Source: CAZRVH01 sp964624905
GTDB taxonomy: Bacteria > Patescibacteriota > Gracilibacteria > Peribacterales > Peribacteraceae
DNA: 64,000 bases
Assembly: GCA_964624905.1 (NCBI GenBank)
Contig: CAZUYK010000003.1
Coordinates: 21,154-85,153 of the forward strand
Direction: 5' to 3'
Shown in pieces: positions 8,560 through 17,275 of the stretch (positions within the stretch are counted from its first letter, which is position 1; every line of letters starts with the position of its first letter). The notes beneath the pieces were generated by a model. It saw only the letters and a list, made by a program, of their open reading frames with translations, was not told where the DNA came from and did not search any database. A program made the translations under genes and the position numbers.

Positions 8560-10665
8560 ATGGACGCGCTTCTCTCCTATCTTCCGGATTTCCAAACGAT
8601 CGCGTCCCTCGGGTACTGGCTCGTATTCATCGCGGTCCTCGGCGAATCGATCGCATTCCTCGGGTTTTTCGTCCCGGGATCCATTATCGTCGTCATTTCG
8701 GGCGGCATGGCCGCGCAAGGGGTCTACGATCTTCGCACCCTGTTTTACGTGGTCGTCGCAGCGGCGCTCACCGGAAACACCATCAGTTATTTGCTGGGAA
8801 GGCACGGCAAGAAAATCCTCCGGAAATATCCTTCGCTCTGGAAGCATCTGGAAAAGGGGCAATCGTTCTTCAAGCGCCACGGCGGCAAGAGCATCTTCCT
8901 GGGACACTTCCTCGGCCCGCTGAGACACTTGATCCCGATGGTCGCGGGATTGGCAGAAATGCCGGTTTTGCCGTTCCAACTGGTGAACATCGTGAGCATC
9001 TTCGCGTGGAGCGCGGCGCATATCGCAGTGGGATTCTTGTTCGGGGGACTTTGGGACATCGCGCTACTGTGGCTCTCGCGCTTCGGCATCGCGATTGTAC
9101 TGGTTATCGCGGTCATCGCGCTCTTCGCATGGACATGGGAATGGGTATTGAAAAAAGGAAAGGAATCCGTGCGTCTTCTGCACTCCCTCTTTGAATCCGT
9201 GACGGAAATCATAGGACGCCAACCCAATGTGAAGAAATTCCTTGTAAAACACGAAACATCAGTTTCTTTTATTGCGGCCCGTTTCTCACGGCAAAGTTTC
9301 TTCGGACTTCCTTTTACCCTGCTGGCAATCGTCAGTATCTATGGACTTGGTCTCCTTACCGATTTCGTGCGCGAAATCACCTTCCCCTCTTCCTTCTCGG
9401 CGCTGGACGAGCGCATCGCCCACCTGCTCTTCGATTTCCGCCATCCTCTTGTTGCGAACTTCTTCTATTTCATCACGCTTTTCGCCCAGACCGGAGTGAT
9501 CATCGCGGTCATGTTCTTTCTCACCCTTCTCCTATGGCAGAAGAGGCACGCCATCTTCGCGTTCGGTTTGTGGCTGACGCTGTTCCTCAGCGAACTCCTC
9601 ACCCAGGGCGGCAAAATCCTGTTCCAACGCCTGCGGCCGGAGGAACTGCTCCGCGCGATAAGCGAGGATTCCTTCTCGTTCCCCAGCATGCACGCCGCCA
9701 CGGCGGCCGCGTTCACCGGTTACATCGCGTACATGGTGGTGCGCACGTCGCACTCCTGGACGCTGAAAGTGGGCGCGGTGTTCACGTCGGTCATCGCGAT
9801 CTTCCTCATCGACCTGAGCCGCATGTACCTGGGCCTTCATTACCTCAGCGACGTCGTCGCCGGCGACCTTGTGGGGCTCCTCTGCGTCGCCATCGTCATC
9901 AGCATTACCGAGTGGCTGCTCGGCAGGGAACAAGAAAATATACCAGTGCTTCCCATGAAGGTGCTGCAGCGAACGGCTATCTTCCAGATAGTGGTGGTCG
10001 TGTGCCTTTTCTTCCTGGTCCCCTCCCCGCTCCTGCAGCAAAGCCCTCCGCCTCCCGAACGCATCAGCGTTGCCGAAATGCAAAACCTGTTCAAGGACGG
10101 CGTCCTTCCGCGCACGACGCAGACGCTGGCGGGAGCAGAGCGACAGCCGTTGAACGTGCTGTTCCTGGGATCCAGGAAATGCGTTCTGGCAAACCTGAAG
10201 CGGGCAGGATGGGTCCGCTCGGACGATATTTCCGTCTCTGCCACATTCCGACTTCTCCGTTCCGTGATGTTGGGGGAAGCGTATGCATCGGCGCCGTTCG
10301 CCCCTGCGTTTTATAACTCCGCACCCCATACTTTCGGATTCGCCCGCGTCCTTAGCGAAAACGAGCTACGCCCGCATCTCCACCTAAGGATGTGGGAAAC
10401 GGACTACGATACGAACTACGGCCGGCTCTTCGTCGCGACCGTGAGCTACGATACACGCACCCGCTGGGGCATCAGCCATTCTATCGATCCCGCCATAGAC
10501 ACCCAACGCAATAACGTCCTGCGCGACCTCCTGCGCGTTGGCGCGGTTTCGGTTTACCAAATCCTGCCGTTCACCCCTCGCATCCCGGACAATGCGGAAG
10601 CAGGGACGCCTTATAAGACGGACGGAAAAACCGTTCTTATTTTCTTGAACGGTTGTTCCTCCTGA
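8560..10665 (+). CDS. DedA (VTT) - PAP2 phosphatase - LssY-type fusion
   Basis: Three-part membrane protein of 701 residues. Residues 1-200 form a DedA/VTT domain (GFFVPGSIIVVISGG, then FLGHFLGPLRHLIPMVAG), a family implicated in lipid scrambling and polyprenyl-phosphate recycling. About 240-460 is a PAP2 lipid phosphatase with the three motifs KILFQRLRPEE, SFPSMHAATAAAF and RMYLGLHYLSDVVAGDL. After a helix near 470-485, residues 500-690 form an exported LssY C-terminal-like domain (NVLFLGSRKCVLANLKRAGW). The order suggests flipping and dephosphorylation of a lipid carrier in one chain. The DipZ-like gene starts 5 bases after the stop. Confidence 0.88.
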   Translation: MDALLSYLPDFQTIASLGYWLVFIAVLGESIAFLGFFVPGSIIVVISGGMAAQGVYDLRTLFYVVVAAALTGNTISYLLGRHGKKILRKYPSLWKHLEKGQSFFKRHGGKSIFLGHFLGPLRHLIPMVAGLAEMPVLPFQLVNIVSIFAWSAAHIAVGFLFGGLWDIALLWLSRFGIAIVLVIAVIALFAWTWEWVLKKGKESVRLLHSLFESVTEIIGRQPNVKKFLVKHETSVSFIAARFSRQSFFGLPFTLLAIVSIYGLGLLTDFVREITFPSSFSALDERIAHLLFDFRHPLVANFFYFITLFAQTGVIIAVMFFLTLLLWQKRHAIFAFGLWLTLFLSELLTQGGKILFQRLRPEELLRAISEDSFSFPSMHAATAAAFTGYIAYMVVRTSHSWTLKVGAVFTSVIAIFLIDLSRMYLGLHYLSDVVAGDLVGLLCVAIVISITEWLLGREQENIPVLPMKVLQRTAIFQIVVVVCLFFLVPSPLLQQSPPPPERISVAEMQNLFKDGVLPRTTQTLAGAERQPLNVLFLGSRKCVLANLKRAGWVRSDDISVSATFRLLRSVMLGEAYASAPFAPAFYNSAPHTFGFARVLSENELRPHLHLRMWETDYDTNYGRLFVATVSYDTRTRWGISHSIDPAIDTQRNNVLRDLLRVGAVSVYQILPFTPRIPDNAEAGTPYKTDGKTVLIFLNGCSS

Positions 10666-10670
10666 TACCT

Positions 10671-12473
10671 ATGGCTTCCCTCATTGCCACCTTGTTCCTC
10701 GCGGGTGTCCTGACCATCCTGCTCCCGTGCATCCTCCCGCTCATCCCCATCGTGCTCGGGGTCAGCATCGCGGACCGCGACAAGATCCGTCCGCTCGCGA
10801 TCGTCGCGGGAATGACCGTGAGCTTCGTCGGTTTCACCTTCGTCCTGCAGGTGTTCCTGAACCAGTTCGCGGAACTTGCCGATTACCTGCGCATCGCGAC
10901 CTATTACGTCCTGCTGCTCTTCGGATTCGGGTTCTTCTTTGAAAAACGCGCACCGCGTTTCGCGGGTGCGGTCATCGGAAGCCTGTTCTTCCTGGGTAAG
11001 GGATGGACCGCAGTGGCATGCGCCGCGATCCTGGGATGCGTCGCGACGGAAATCGGCGGCACGGTCGCATCGAGGATCCAACAGCTTGGAGCGGACATCC
11101 AGCAAACGACCCGGACAAAATTGGGATCACACGCGTTCCTGAGCCCGTTCCTCATGGGACTCACGCTCGGACTGGTATGGGTGCCCTGCGCCGGTCCCGC
11201 CCTCGGTTTCGCGCTCGCGCTCGTGCGCGAACAGCCGGGCATCACCGCACTCTTCCTTCTCGGCGTCTACGCGTTGGGCTCCGCGATCCCGTTGCTGCTC
11301 ATCGGATACGGCGGACAGGCGGCTGTGCATTCGGTCCGCGTCCTGAGCAAGTACAGCGAGACTGTAAAGAAGATATCGGGCGTGCTGCTGATCCTCTCCG
11401 CGATCGGATTCCAATTGAACTTCTTCACCGACTTGCAGACGTGGATTGCCGGCAACACCGGCTACGGCGCGTTCGCGAACAGGTTGGAGGAATCCTTCTT
11501 CGGCGGCGCCCCGACGAACGAGGAATCTCCGCGGGACGGCGCGCTGCCGATCCTGGGACGGGCGCCCTTCTCGTTCGTGAACCCGGGAACGTGGCACAAT
11601 ACCGAACCGCTGAAGCTGGAGGATCTGCGCGGCAAGGTAGTGCTGATCGATTTCTGGACGTATAGCTGCATCAATTGCATTCGCACGTTGCCGCACATCC
11701 AAGGGTACTGGGAGAAATATAAAGATTCCCCCTTCGTCTTGGTCGGCGTGCATACGCCGGAGTTCGTCTTCGAGAAAAACGATGCGAACGTCGCCGCGGC
11801 GATCAAGAAGTACGGCCTGACGTATCCCGTCGTGCAGGACAATGACTTCGGAACGTGGAATGCGTTTCGCAACCGGTACTGGCCGGCAAAATATCTCATC
11901 GATACGGAAGGAAACGTACGCTACGTGCACTTCGGCGAAGGAGGATACGACGAAACCGATGCCGCGATCGCGGCACTGCTGAAGGAAATCGGCGTGGAGA
12001 TGCCATCTTCTCTGTCGTCTATTTCTTCTATCGATTCTATTCCCTCCGATACCGGACCCGTCACGCCCGAAACGTACCTGCACTCCCGAAGCTGGCAGAG
12101 TTTCGGCAACAGGAAGGGCGGACCGACCGCCGTGCAGACGGATTACGTCCTGCCCGAGAAGATGGAAACGGATTCGTACTACCTGGGCGGAACGTGGCAG
12201 TTGGTCGACGACGAACGCCAGGTTTTGCGCAGCGACAAGGGCTCCGTTGGAATCCGCGCCCTGGCCGGAGAAGTGAACCTGGTGCTGGGACCGGAAACGG
12301 AAGGAACGTCCGTAAACGCGGACGTGTTCGTGGACGGGGAGAAAACGAAGACGCTGACGATCGACCATCACGATCTCTACGAACTCTACAAAGGAGAGTA
12401 CGGCGAACACGACGTCGTAGTGACGTTCGCGAAAAAAGGGATTGCGGGATACGCCTATACGTTTGGTCGTTGA
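10671..12473 (+). CDS. DipZ-like CcdA-thioredoxin fusion
   Basis: Thiol-electron carrier that brings reductant through the membrane to an attached thioredoxin. Residues 1-240 are a CcdA/DsbD-beta membrane domain with the two redox cysteines in LLPCILPLIP (Cys20) and VWVPCAGPALG (about 168). Residues about 300-450 form a TlpA-like thioredoxin fold with the active site C-I-N-C in WTYSCINCIRTLP. The last 120 residues form a beta-rich module as in mycobacterial DipZ. A Ser/Ile/Asp linker near 445-460 separates the last two. The ATG at 10671 is preferred over an earlier in-frame start inside the preceding gene. Confidence 0.88.
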   Translation: MASLIATLFLAGVLTILLPCILPLIPIVLGVSIADRDKIRPLAIVAGMTVSFVGFTFVLQVFLNQFAELADYLRIATYYVLLLFGFGFFFEKRAPRFAGAVIGSLFFLGKGWTAVACAAILGCVATEIGGTVASRIQQLGADIQQTTRTKLGSHAFLSPFLMGLTLGLVWVPCAGPALGFALALVREQPGITALFLLGVYALGSAIPLLLIGYGGQAAVHSVRVLSKYSETVKKISGVLLILSAIGFQLNFFTDLQTWIAGNTGYGAFANRLEESFFGGAPTNEESPRDGALPILGRAPFSFVNPGTWHNTEPLKLEDLRGKVVLIDFWTYSCINCIRTLPHIQGYWEKYKDSPFVLVGVHTPEFVFEKNDANVAAAIKKYGLTYPVVQDNDFGTWNAFRNRYWPAKYLIDTEGNVRYVHFGEGGYDETDAAIAALLKEIGVEMPSSLSSISSIDSIPSDTGPVTPETYLHSRSWQSFGNRKGGPTAVQTDYVLPEKMETDSYYLGGTWQLVDDERQVLRSDKGSVGIRALAGEVNLVLGPETEGTSVNADVFVDGEKTKTLTIDHHDLYELYKGEYGEHDVVVTFAKKGIAGYAYTFGR

Positions 12474-12530
12474 TTGCCTGCATGTAAAGGAGGGATTACT
12501 CTTATGTCTCCATCCTTTTCCCATTTTCCC

Positions 12531-12851
12531 ATGAAGAACAAAATCATTTCCCTGGCACTCGCCGCATCGCTGCTGGCACCGATGGCCGCATTCGCCGACA
12601 GCGACGACAATGAAACGGAGGCACTGCTCAAGGCCAAGCGCGAGGAAATCCGCATGATCCTGCGCGACAAGAAAAAGGAAGTGAAGCAGTTCCGCAAGGA
12701 CATCAAGGTCAGCCGCCGCACGTTGAAGCAGCAGTTGGACGACCTGAGGGACGAGACGAAGCGTATCCGCCGATCCAAGCATTCATCCTCGTCGTCCTCC
12801 TCTTCCTCGAGCACGTCATCGGCCTCCACGAGCAGCGCTTCGTCGAATTAA
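12531..12851 (+). CDS. Exported coiled-coil protein with serine-rich tail
   Basis: A 106-residue protein, family unknown. A clean signal peptide (MKNKIISLALAASLLAPMAAFA) would be a 22-residue leader cleaved after AFA. Then comes a charged alpha-helical stretch of about 60 residues rich in Lys, Arg, Asp and Leu that looks like a coiled coil. The last 25 residues are almost only Ser with some Thr and Ala. The start at 12531 is chosen because the signal peptide begins there; the upstream in-frame part is uncharacteristic. A strong terminator follows 19 bases after the stop. Confidence 0.7.
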   Translation: MKNKIISLALAASLLAPMAAFADSDDNETEALLKAKREEIRMILRDKKKEVKQFRKDIKVSRRTLKQQLDDLRDETKRIRRSKHSSSSSSSSSSTSSASTSSASSN

Positions 12852-12870
12852 CACGGATTCCCGACGTACG

Positions 12871-12897
12871 AAAAACCCCGGAACGCCGGGGTTTTTT
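12871..12897. terminator. Strong bidirectional intrinsic terminator
   Basis: AAAAACCCCGG - AACG - CCGGGGTTTTTT: an 11-base stem with A-tract and T-tract on either side, usable from both strands. It ends the coiled-coil gene (+), and its right edge touches the stop of the minus-strand VTT gene at 12896. Confidence 0.9.
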
Positions 12898-13528
12898 ACA
12901 TGCTTTTTTTACGCTTCCAGTAGTGCCAGCCGAGGAGTGCGACGACTCCCGCGACAATCACGATCTGCAGCACCTTCTCGGCGGAATCAAGCCCCGACAT
13001 CAGCGACTCCGCAGCGTTCAGGCCCGTGTAGCCGATGAGCATGAAGCATAGGTTTCTGATGTAGAAGCCGACGAACGTGGCGATAAAGAATGTGAACAGG
13101 TTGATTTTCAGGATTCCGCACAGCAAGGACACCGGCGTGGACGGCATGACCGGGATGGCCCGGATGAACGCAAGGATGAAATCGTCCTTGCGCGTGCCCG
13201 TGAATTTCTTGCCGAAGTATTCCAGCTCCGCATGCGACACTCCGATGTACTTTCCGAAGCGCGGCACCGCGAGATCTTCCAGCTTGTCGCCGATGAAGTA
13301 GAAGATGTACGCACTGAGGGTCTTCGTAAACGTTGCAAGGAGGCAAATGAAAAGCAGGTACGGGATACCGAGCTGCTGCGTGGCAGTGATGCTGCCGGAA
13401 AGCGTGGAAACGAGAGGCGACGGGATGGGTGCAATGATCTCTTCCACCACTCCCCCGACCATGACGAACACGGGAAGAGGGACAATCTCGGCAATGCCTT
13501 TAAGCCATTCGATAACGGATGCGAACAT
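12896..13528 (-). CDS. VTT/DedA-like membrane protein
   Basis: Integral membrane protein of 210 residues with the SNARE-associated (VTT/TVP38) fold. Recognisable parts are EEIIAPIPSPLVSTLSGS (reentrant segment), RFGKYIGVSHAELEYFGKKF between helices, and FIRAIPVMPSTPVSLLCG, the second reentrant motif. A lysine-rich tail ends the protein. The start at 13528 is set by the adjacent -10; an ATG at 13558 lies upstream of it. It is the second VTT protein in the window after the DedA fusion at 8560. Confidence 0.8.
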   Translation of the reverse strand: MFASVIEWLKGIAEIVPLPVFVMVGGVVEEIIAPIPSPLVSTLSGSITATQQLGIPYLLFICLLATFTKTLSAYIFYFIGDKLEDLAVPRFGKYIGVSHAELEYFGKKFTGTRKDDFILAFIRAIPVMPSTPVSLLCGILKINLFTFFIATFVGFYIRNLCFMLIGYTGLNAAESLMSGLDSAEKVLQIVIVAGVVALLGWHYWKRKKSM

Positions 13529-13534
13529 GCGCCC

Positions 13535-13540
13535 ATGGTA
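13535..13540 (-). promoter_or_regulatory. -10 element, leaderless, for VTT gene
   Basis: Minus-strand TACCAT ends 6 bases before the ATG at 13528. Confidence 0.5.
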
Positions 13541-13592
13541 GCTCAAACTTCGCGCCATTGCTGGAAAAATTGCGATTACGTCCTGAAGAGAT

Positions 13593-13598
13593 TATGAT
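13593..13598 (+). promoter_or_regulatory. -10 element, leaderless, for 13606
   Basis: TATGAT ends 7 bases before the ATG at 13606 and lies just past another in-frame ATG at 13594, which is thereby excluded. Confidence 0.55.
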
Positions 13599-13605
13599 TT
13601 GTCCC

Positions 13606-13908
13606 ATGAAACGCACATTCGCCATCGGCTACGCCTGCCTCCTACTGGCGGCATGCTCCTCGAACACCGCGAGCATCTTGGACGCGACGCTGGAAAACCC
13701 TTCGGGCTTCACCGGCGTGGAAACGATGAACGCGTGCGCGATTGCCTCGGGGGATTGCTTTGCGTTGGAGGTGGAAAGCGATGGGAAGGGCATCACGCGG
13801 ATCCATTACCCCACGGATATCTGGGTGGACACCACGGACTCGGGCTGCAGCAACGGATACTGCTGGGCGACGGACGCGAACGGCGGGGAATGGAAGATGG
13901 AACCTTGA
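13606..13908 (+). CDS. Small lipoprotein, 100 aa
   Basis: Exported lipoprotein of unknown family. The signal ends in lipobox LLAAC (Cys at about 17). The mature part holds six further cysteines (for example NACAIASGDCFALEVE and SGCSNGYCWATD), so disulfides are likely, in line with the DsbB-type genes nearby. Strand-like segments such as ITRIHYPTDIWVD suggest a small beta domain. It is followed after 80 bases by the ECF sigma gene. Confidence 0.7.
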   Translation: MKRTFAIGYACLLLAACSSNTASILDATLENPSGFTGVETMNACAIASGDCFALEVESDGKGITRIHYPTDIWVDTTDSGCSNGYCWATDANGGEWKMEP

Positions 13909-13989
13909 TATTCGCTTGTTACTTTTTGACTCCCGCCTCGTATAACCTTATGCAGCTCACAGAGACTGCCGTCTTTCCTTCCCTTTCCC

Positions 13990-14565
13990 GTGATGCAGCA
14001 AACTGAAGAAGCACTCATAGAATCCTGCCAGAACGGCCGTCTGGTTGATTTTGAGGAACTCTACGTTCGCTATCTGAAAGGTATCTACGCGTTCATTTTC
14101 TACCGCACGATGGACCGGCCGGTCGCCGAAGACCTCACGAGCCAAACGTTCCTGAAGGCCTTGGAACATATCGGCTCATACGACCGGAACAAAGGGGCGT
14201 TCTCGACCTGGCTCTACAGGATCGCGCGCAATACGGTGCACGACCACTTCCGTACCAACCGCGACCACAGGGACATCGAGACCGTCTGGGACCTTCCTTC
14301 GGAAGACAACCCGTTCCTCTCCACCGAACAGTCCATCGCCGCACGCGAAATCCACGAAGCCCTGCAGGGCGTCGACAAGCAGAAACGCGACATACTCCTT
14401 CTCCGACTCTGGGATAACCTGCCCTACGCGGAGATCGCTCGCATCACGGGAAAGTCGGAGGCAAGTTGCAAGATGACCGTCTCCCGGACTCTCGACGATC
14501 TACGCACCGTACTCTCACCGTCCGCACTGCTCATTCTCACCCTTTTCCTCCCGACACTCCTATGA
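13990..14565 (+). CDS. ECF-type sigma factor
   Basis: Extracytoplasmic-function sigma factor of 191 residues that directs RNA polymerase to its own regulon. Region 2 spans about 20-90 (FEELYVRYLKGIYAFIFYRT; then DLTSQTFLKALEHI) and region 4 about 120-180 (LLLRLWDNLPYAEIARITGK, an HTH). The stop overlaps the start of the next gene as ATGA, so its membrane partner is translationally coupled. This is the standard arrangement for a sigma factor held by a membrane anti-sigma. The promoter is a weak TATAAC about 40 bases upstream, giving a real leader. Confidence 0.88.
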   Translation: MMQQTEEALIESCQNGRLVDFEELYVRYLKGIYAFIFYRTMDRPVAEDLTSQTFLKALEHIGSYDRNKGAFSTWLYRIARNTVHDHFRTNRDHRDIETVWDLPSEDNPFLSTEQSIAAREIHEALQGVDKQKRDILLLRLWDNLPYAEIARITGKSEASCKMTVSRTLDDLRTVLSPSALLILTLFLPTLL

Positions 14566-16058
14566 ATGAGATCCAATCCATCCTGAAAGAACTGCTCGCG
14601 GCCGATCCGTCGTTGAAAGACCGGGAGAAGGAACTCCTTCCTCTCCTGCAGCTTCTCGTCGAGAACAAGCCGGCAGCAGAGCCGACGGAAGACTTCAAAC
14701 GCCGCCTGCATGCCGAAATCCGGATGCATACGCGCGCCGAGCCATCCGAATCCCCCCTTACCTCCTTCTTTTCCTTCCTTATGAACAAGCAATATTCCGT
14801 CGCCCTCGCAGGCCTCCTGCTCGGCGTCCTCATCACCGGCCCCGTGGTGTACTACGGCCTTCCTTCCGGCAATAACGGAGGTACGCCGTCCGGCACCCCG
14901 CTCTTCTCCTACTCCGTATCCGACACGGGTGCCAACGCGTTCGGCGATTTCTCCGCCGTCTCCGCTCTCGGCGCCCGCGGCCAAGGTGGCGGAGGAGGAG
15001 GCAATCCTGCTCCAGCCATGATGGCAACGGAAGGCTCTGCCGCGACCGATTCCAAGATGGTCGCTCCTGATAGCATGATCTACCGCCCCCAGGTCTTCAA
15101 ATTCAAGATCGACGGCGAGATCCCCGCGCTGACCGAGACCCAGGTCCAGGTCCTGCGCCGCAACAAAGTCATCACGTCCGCGGACGCCCAGGCCCTCCTG
15201 AAGACGTTCAACCTCGGATCGATCGACCTTGGCAGCTTCGGCTCGCTCAAGACCGATTCCGTCTCTCTCTACCAGGACGGCAAGAACGGCTACATGATGT
15301 ACATCAGCTTCCGCGAAGGATCCGTATCCATCAACCAGAACTGGGAGACATGGGATCATCCGGAATCCAAGTGCACCACGGAAGCCTGCTTCCAGCAGTA
15401 CCGCATTAAGGAATCCGACATCCCCGCCGATGACGTCCTCATCGGCATCGCCGACGACTTCGTGAAGGCGCACGGCATCGACCTCACGCAATTCGGACCC
15501 GGCGAAGTGGATAACTCCTGGCGCACGAGCCTAGCCGCCATGAGCGCCACGGATAGGGCGATGTACTGGTTCCCCGAGAGCGCGCGCGTCATCTACCCGC
15601 AGCTCATCGACGGAAAGCCCGTGTATGAACAGGGCGGCACGAAGGCCGGCATCTCCATCGGCGTCCACGTCCGCCAGAAGAAAGTTTCCGACGCGTACGG
15701 CATCCTGAGCCAGAACTACACTCGCTCCACCTACGAAGCAGTCACCACGTCGGGCGCGATCATCGACTTCCTCGACAGGTCGGGAAACATGTACGGCGGC
15801 GGCATGCCCCCGAACACGATCCCCCAGACGGTGGACGTCACGCTCGGTGCACCGACCCTCGGATTCACGAAGGTGTACAGCTACGAAGACGGCAAGGCGG
15901 ACGAACTCGTCGTCCCCGCCCTCATCTTCCCGGTGAAGAGCGTGCCGGAAGGTTCGTACTACTACCAGCAGAGCGTCACGGTTCCGTTGGCGAAAGAGCT
16001 GATGGACAAGCTGCTGCTGCAGTACCCGGTGATGCCGATGGAGGGCGCGGTCCGCTAA
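14562..16058 (+). CDS. Membrane-anchored putative anti-sigma factor
   Basis: A 498-residue partner of the ECF sigma factor. Residues 1-75 are cytosolic and helical (ILKELLAADPSLKDREKE) and would bind the sigma factor. One membrane helix at about 77-98 (YSVALAGLLLGVLITGPVVY) follows. Residues 100-498 form a large outer domain, beginning with a Gly-rich linker (GQGGGGGGNPAP), with no recognised family. That is far larger than the outer part of usual anti-sigma proteins, so direct ligand sensing or a wall-binding role is plausible. A terminator follows at 16086. Confidence 0.72.
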   Translation: MNEIQSILKELLAADPSLKDREKELLPLLQLLVENKPAAEPTEDFKRRLHAEIRMHTRAEPSESPLTSFFSFLMNKQYSVALAGLLLGVLITGPVVYYGLPSGNNGGTPSGTPLFSYSVSDTGANAFGDFSAVSALGARGQGGGGGGNPAPAMMATEGSAATDSKMVAPDSMIYRPQVFKFKIDGEIPALTETQVQVLRRNKVITSADAQALLKTFNLGSIDLGSFGSLKTDSVSLYQDGKNGYMMYISFREGSVSINQNWETWDHPESKCTTEACFQQYRIKESDIPADDVLIGIADDFVKAHGIDLTQFGPGEVDNSWRTSLAAMSATDRAMYWFPESARVIYPQLIDGKPVYEQGGTKAGISIGVHVRQKKVSDAYGILSQNYTRSTYEAVTTSGAIIDFLDRSGNMYGGGMPPNTIPQTVDVTLGAPTLGFTKVYSYEDGKADELVVPALIFPVKSVPEGSYYYQQSVTVPLAKELMDKLLLQYPVMPMEGAVR

Positions 16059-16085
16059 GCAAACAGCCGATTCTCAGGCTTTGGA

Positions 16086-16111
16086 AAGGCCCCTGAACAA
16101 GGGGCTTTTTC
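16086..16111 (+). terminator. Intrinsic terminator of the ECF unit
   Basis: AAGGCCCCT - GAACA - AGGGGCTTTTTC: a 6-7 base GC stem and T-tract, 28 bases after the stop at 16058. Confidence 0.85.
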
Positions 16112-16135
16112 TTGTATTGAACGCCTGATTTTGCG

Positions 16136-16141
16136 TACACT
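16136..16141 (+). promoter_or_regulatory. -10 element, leaderless, for trhO
   Basis: TACACT ends 7 bases before the ATG at 16149. It overlaps the alternative TTG start at 16131, which is therefore rejected. Confidence 0.55.
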
Positions 16142-16148
16142 ACCGCCC

Positions 16149-17039
16149 ATGCAAGCCCCCTGGCACATCGTCACCTTCTACAAATTCCTCCCCATCCCGA
16201 AAGCGGATGTGGAGTCGCTGCGCGACGCGTGGAAGAAGGAAGGCGAGCGCCTGGAAATCTGCGGCCTCTTCCTGGTAGCCGAAGAAGGGGTGAACGCGAC
16301 GATCGCGGGAAGCAGGGAAAACGTCGGGGCGTTCCTGTCCATCGTGGAACGTACGACGGGACCGCTGACGGTAAAAAGCAGCGAAGCGGAGAACAAGCCG
16401 TTCCGCAGATGGAAGGTCGCGATCCGCGAAGAGATCGTCGCCATTGGAAAACCCTCGATGCATCCGTCGTCGGAGATGAACAGGCACCTGACACCAGAGG
16501 AATTCAAGAAAACGATCGAAACGGAAGACGTGGTGATCATCGACGCGCGCAACACCTACGAAACGGCGATCGGGAAATTCAAGAACGCGTTCGACCCGAA
16601 GACGAGGACCTTCCAGGAGTTCCCCGACGCGGTGAAAAACGCGAACCTTCCCAAGGACAAGAAAATCCTGATGTACTGCACCGGCGGAATCCGCTGCGAG
16701 AAGGCGCTGATGGAGATGCAGGAGCAGGGCTACGAACATGTCTATCAATTGCAGGGCGGCATCCTCTCGTACCTGGAAGCGTTCCCCCAGACGCACTTCG
16801 AAGGCGAATGCTTCGTCTTCGACCATCGCGTCGCTGTGGACCAGACGCTGAAGCCCTCGACACACTACGGACTCTGCATCTTCTGCGGCGATCCCGGCGA
16901 CGTGCGCGCGTCCTGCGAATGCTGCAACCAGGAATCCGTCCGATGCGTGCGATGCGCCCCGTCGAAGCCGGCCGTTTGCAGCAAACTTTGCTTGCAACGG
17001 CGCGAGCAGAAACTCGCGAGAGAAGCCCGGGCCGCGTAA
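16149..17039 (+). CDS. trhO: tRNA uridine(34) hydroxylase TrhO (rhodanese-like)
   Basis: Oxygen-dependent enzyme (YceA family) that makes 5-hydroxyuridine at the wobble position of tRNAs. It has 296 residues. The N-terminal acylphosphatase-like part has GLFLVAEEGVNATIAG (40-55). The rhodanese domain starts at about 115 (IDARNTYE) with the catalytic Cys177 in YCTGGIRCEKA, and QLQGGILSYL follows. The C-terminal part has FVFDHRVAV and several Cys pairs (CIFCGD, CECCNQ, CVRCAP) that probably bind zinc. The whole domain order matches the family. Confidence 0.92.
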   Translation: MQAPWHIVTFYKFLPIPKADVESLRDAWKKEGERLEICGLFLVAEEGVNATIAGSRENVGAFLSIVERTTGPLTVKSSEAENKPFRRWKVAIREEIVAIGKPSMHPSSEMNRHLTPEEFKKTIETEDVVIIDARNTYETAIGKFKNAFDPKTRTFQEFPDAVKNANLPKDKKILMYCTGGIRCEKALMEMQEQGYEHVYQLQGGILSYLEAFPQTHFEGECFVFDHRVAVDQTLKPSTHYGLCIFCGDPGDVRASCECCNQESVRCVRCAPSKPAVCSKLCLQRREQKLAREARAA

Positions 17040-17096
17040 GAGGCGGCTTTTCGGTACGTCTATTCACTCACTTTCCCCCATTACCCCCTTTCCCGT

Positions 17097-17258
17097 ATGG
17101 CTGCATACCTCATGGATGACGAAGACGATGACGCGACTCCGGTGACGGACGACGCCGTTTTGGATGACGACGAAGAGGCAGATGATCTTGATGAAACGGA
17201 TGACGAAGAAGGAGATGACGAAGAGCTGCTCGTCGTGGACGAAGACGGCGACGAATAA
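17097..17258 (+). CDS. Very acidic 53-aa protein
   Basis: Frame ATG 17097 to TAA 17258 codes 53 residues, beginning MAAYLMDDEDDDATP and ending VVDEDGDE, with more than half Asp or Glu. It lies in the gap between trhO and the convergent ATPase gene and would otherwise leave 236 bases empty. The bias is pure third-position-independent GAY/GAR coding, so it is not a shadow of another gene. No clear Shine-Dalgarno is present; the leader before it is pyrimidine rich. Its role is unknown; such peptides can mimic nucleic acid or chaperone basic proteins, which is a guess here. Confidence 0.55.
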   Translation: MAAYLMDDEDDDATPVTDDAVLDDDEEADDLDETDDEEGDDEELLVVDEDGDE

Positions 17259-17275
17259 TCACGAAATAAATTCGC

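Noticed and set aside
11127..12782. A 551-codon open frame on the minus strand over the DipZ-like gene
   Set aside because: The plus strand has a full CcdA and thioredoxin signature; the antisense frame is typical high-GC shadow coding.
12531..12851. Serine-rich tail as a sequencing artefact from a repeat
   Set aside because: The serine codons are mixed (TCA, TCC, TCG, AGC), so it is a real coding bias rather than a simple nucleotide repeat.
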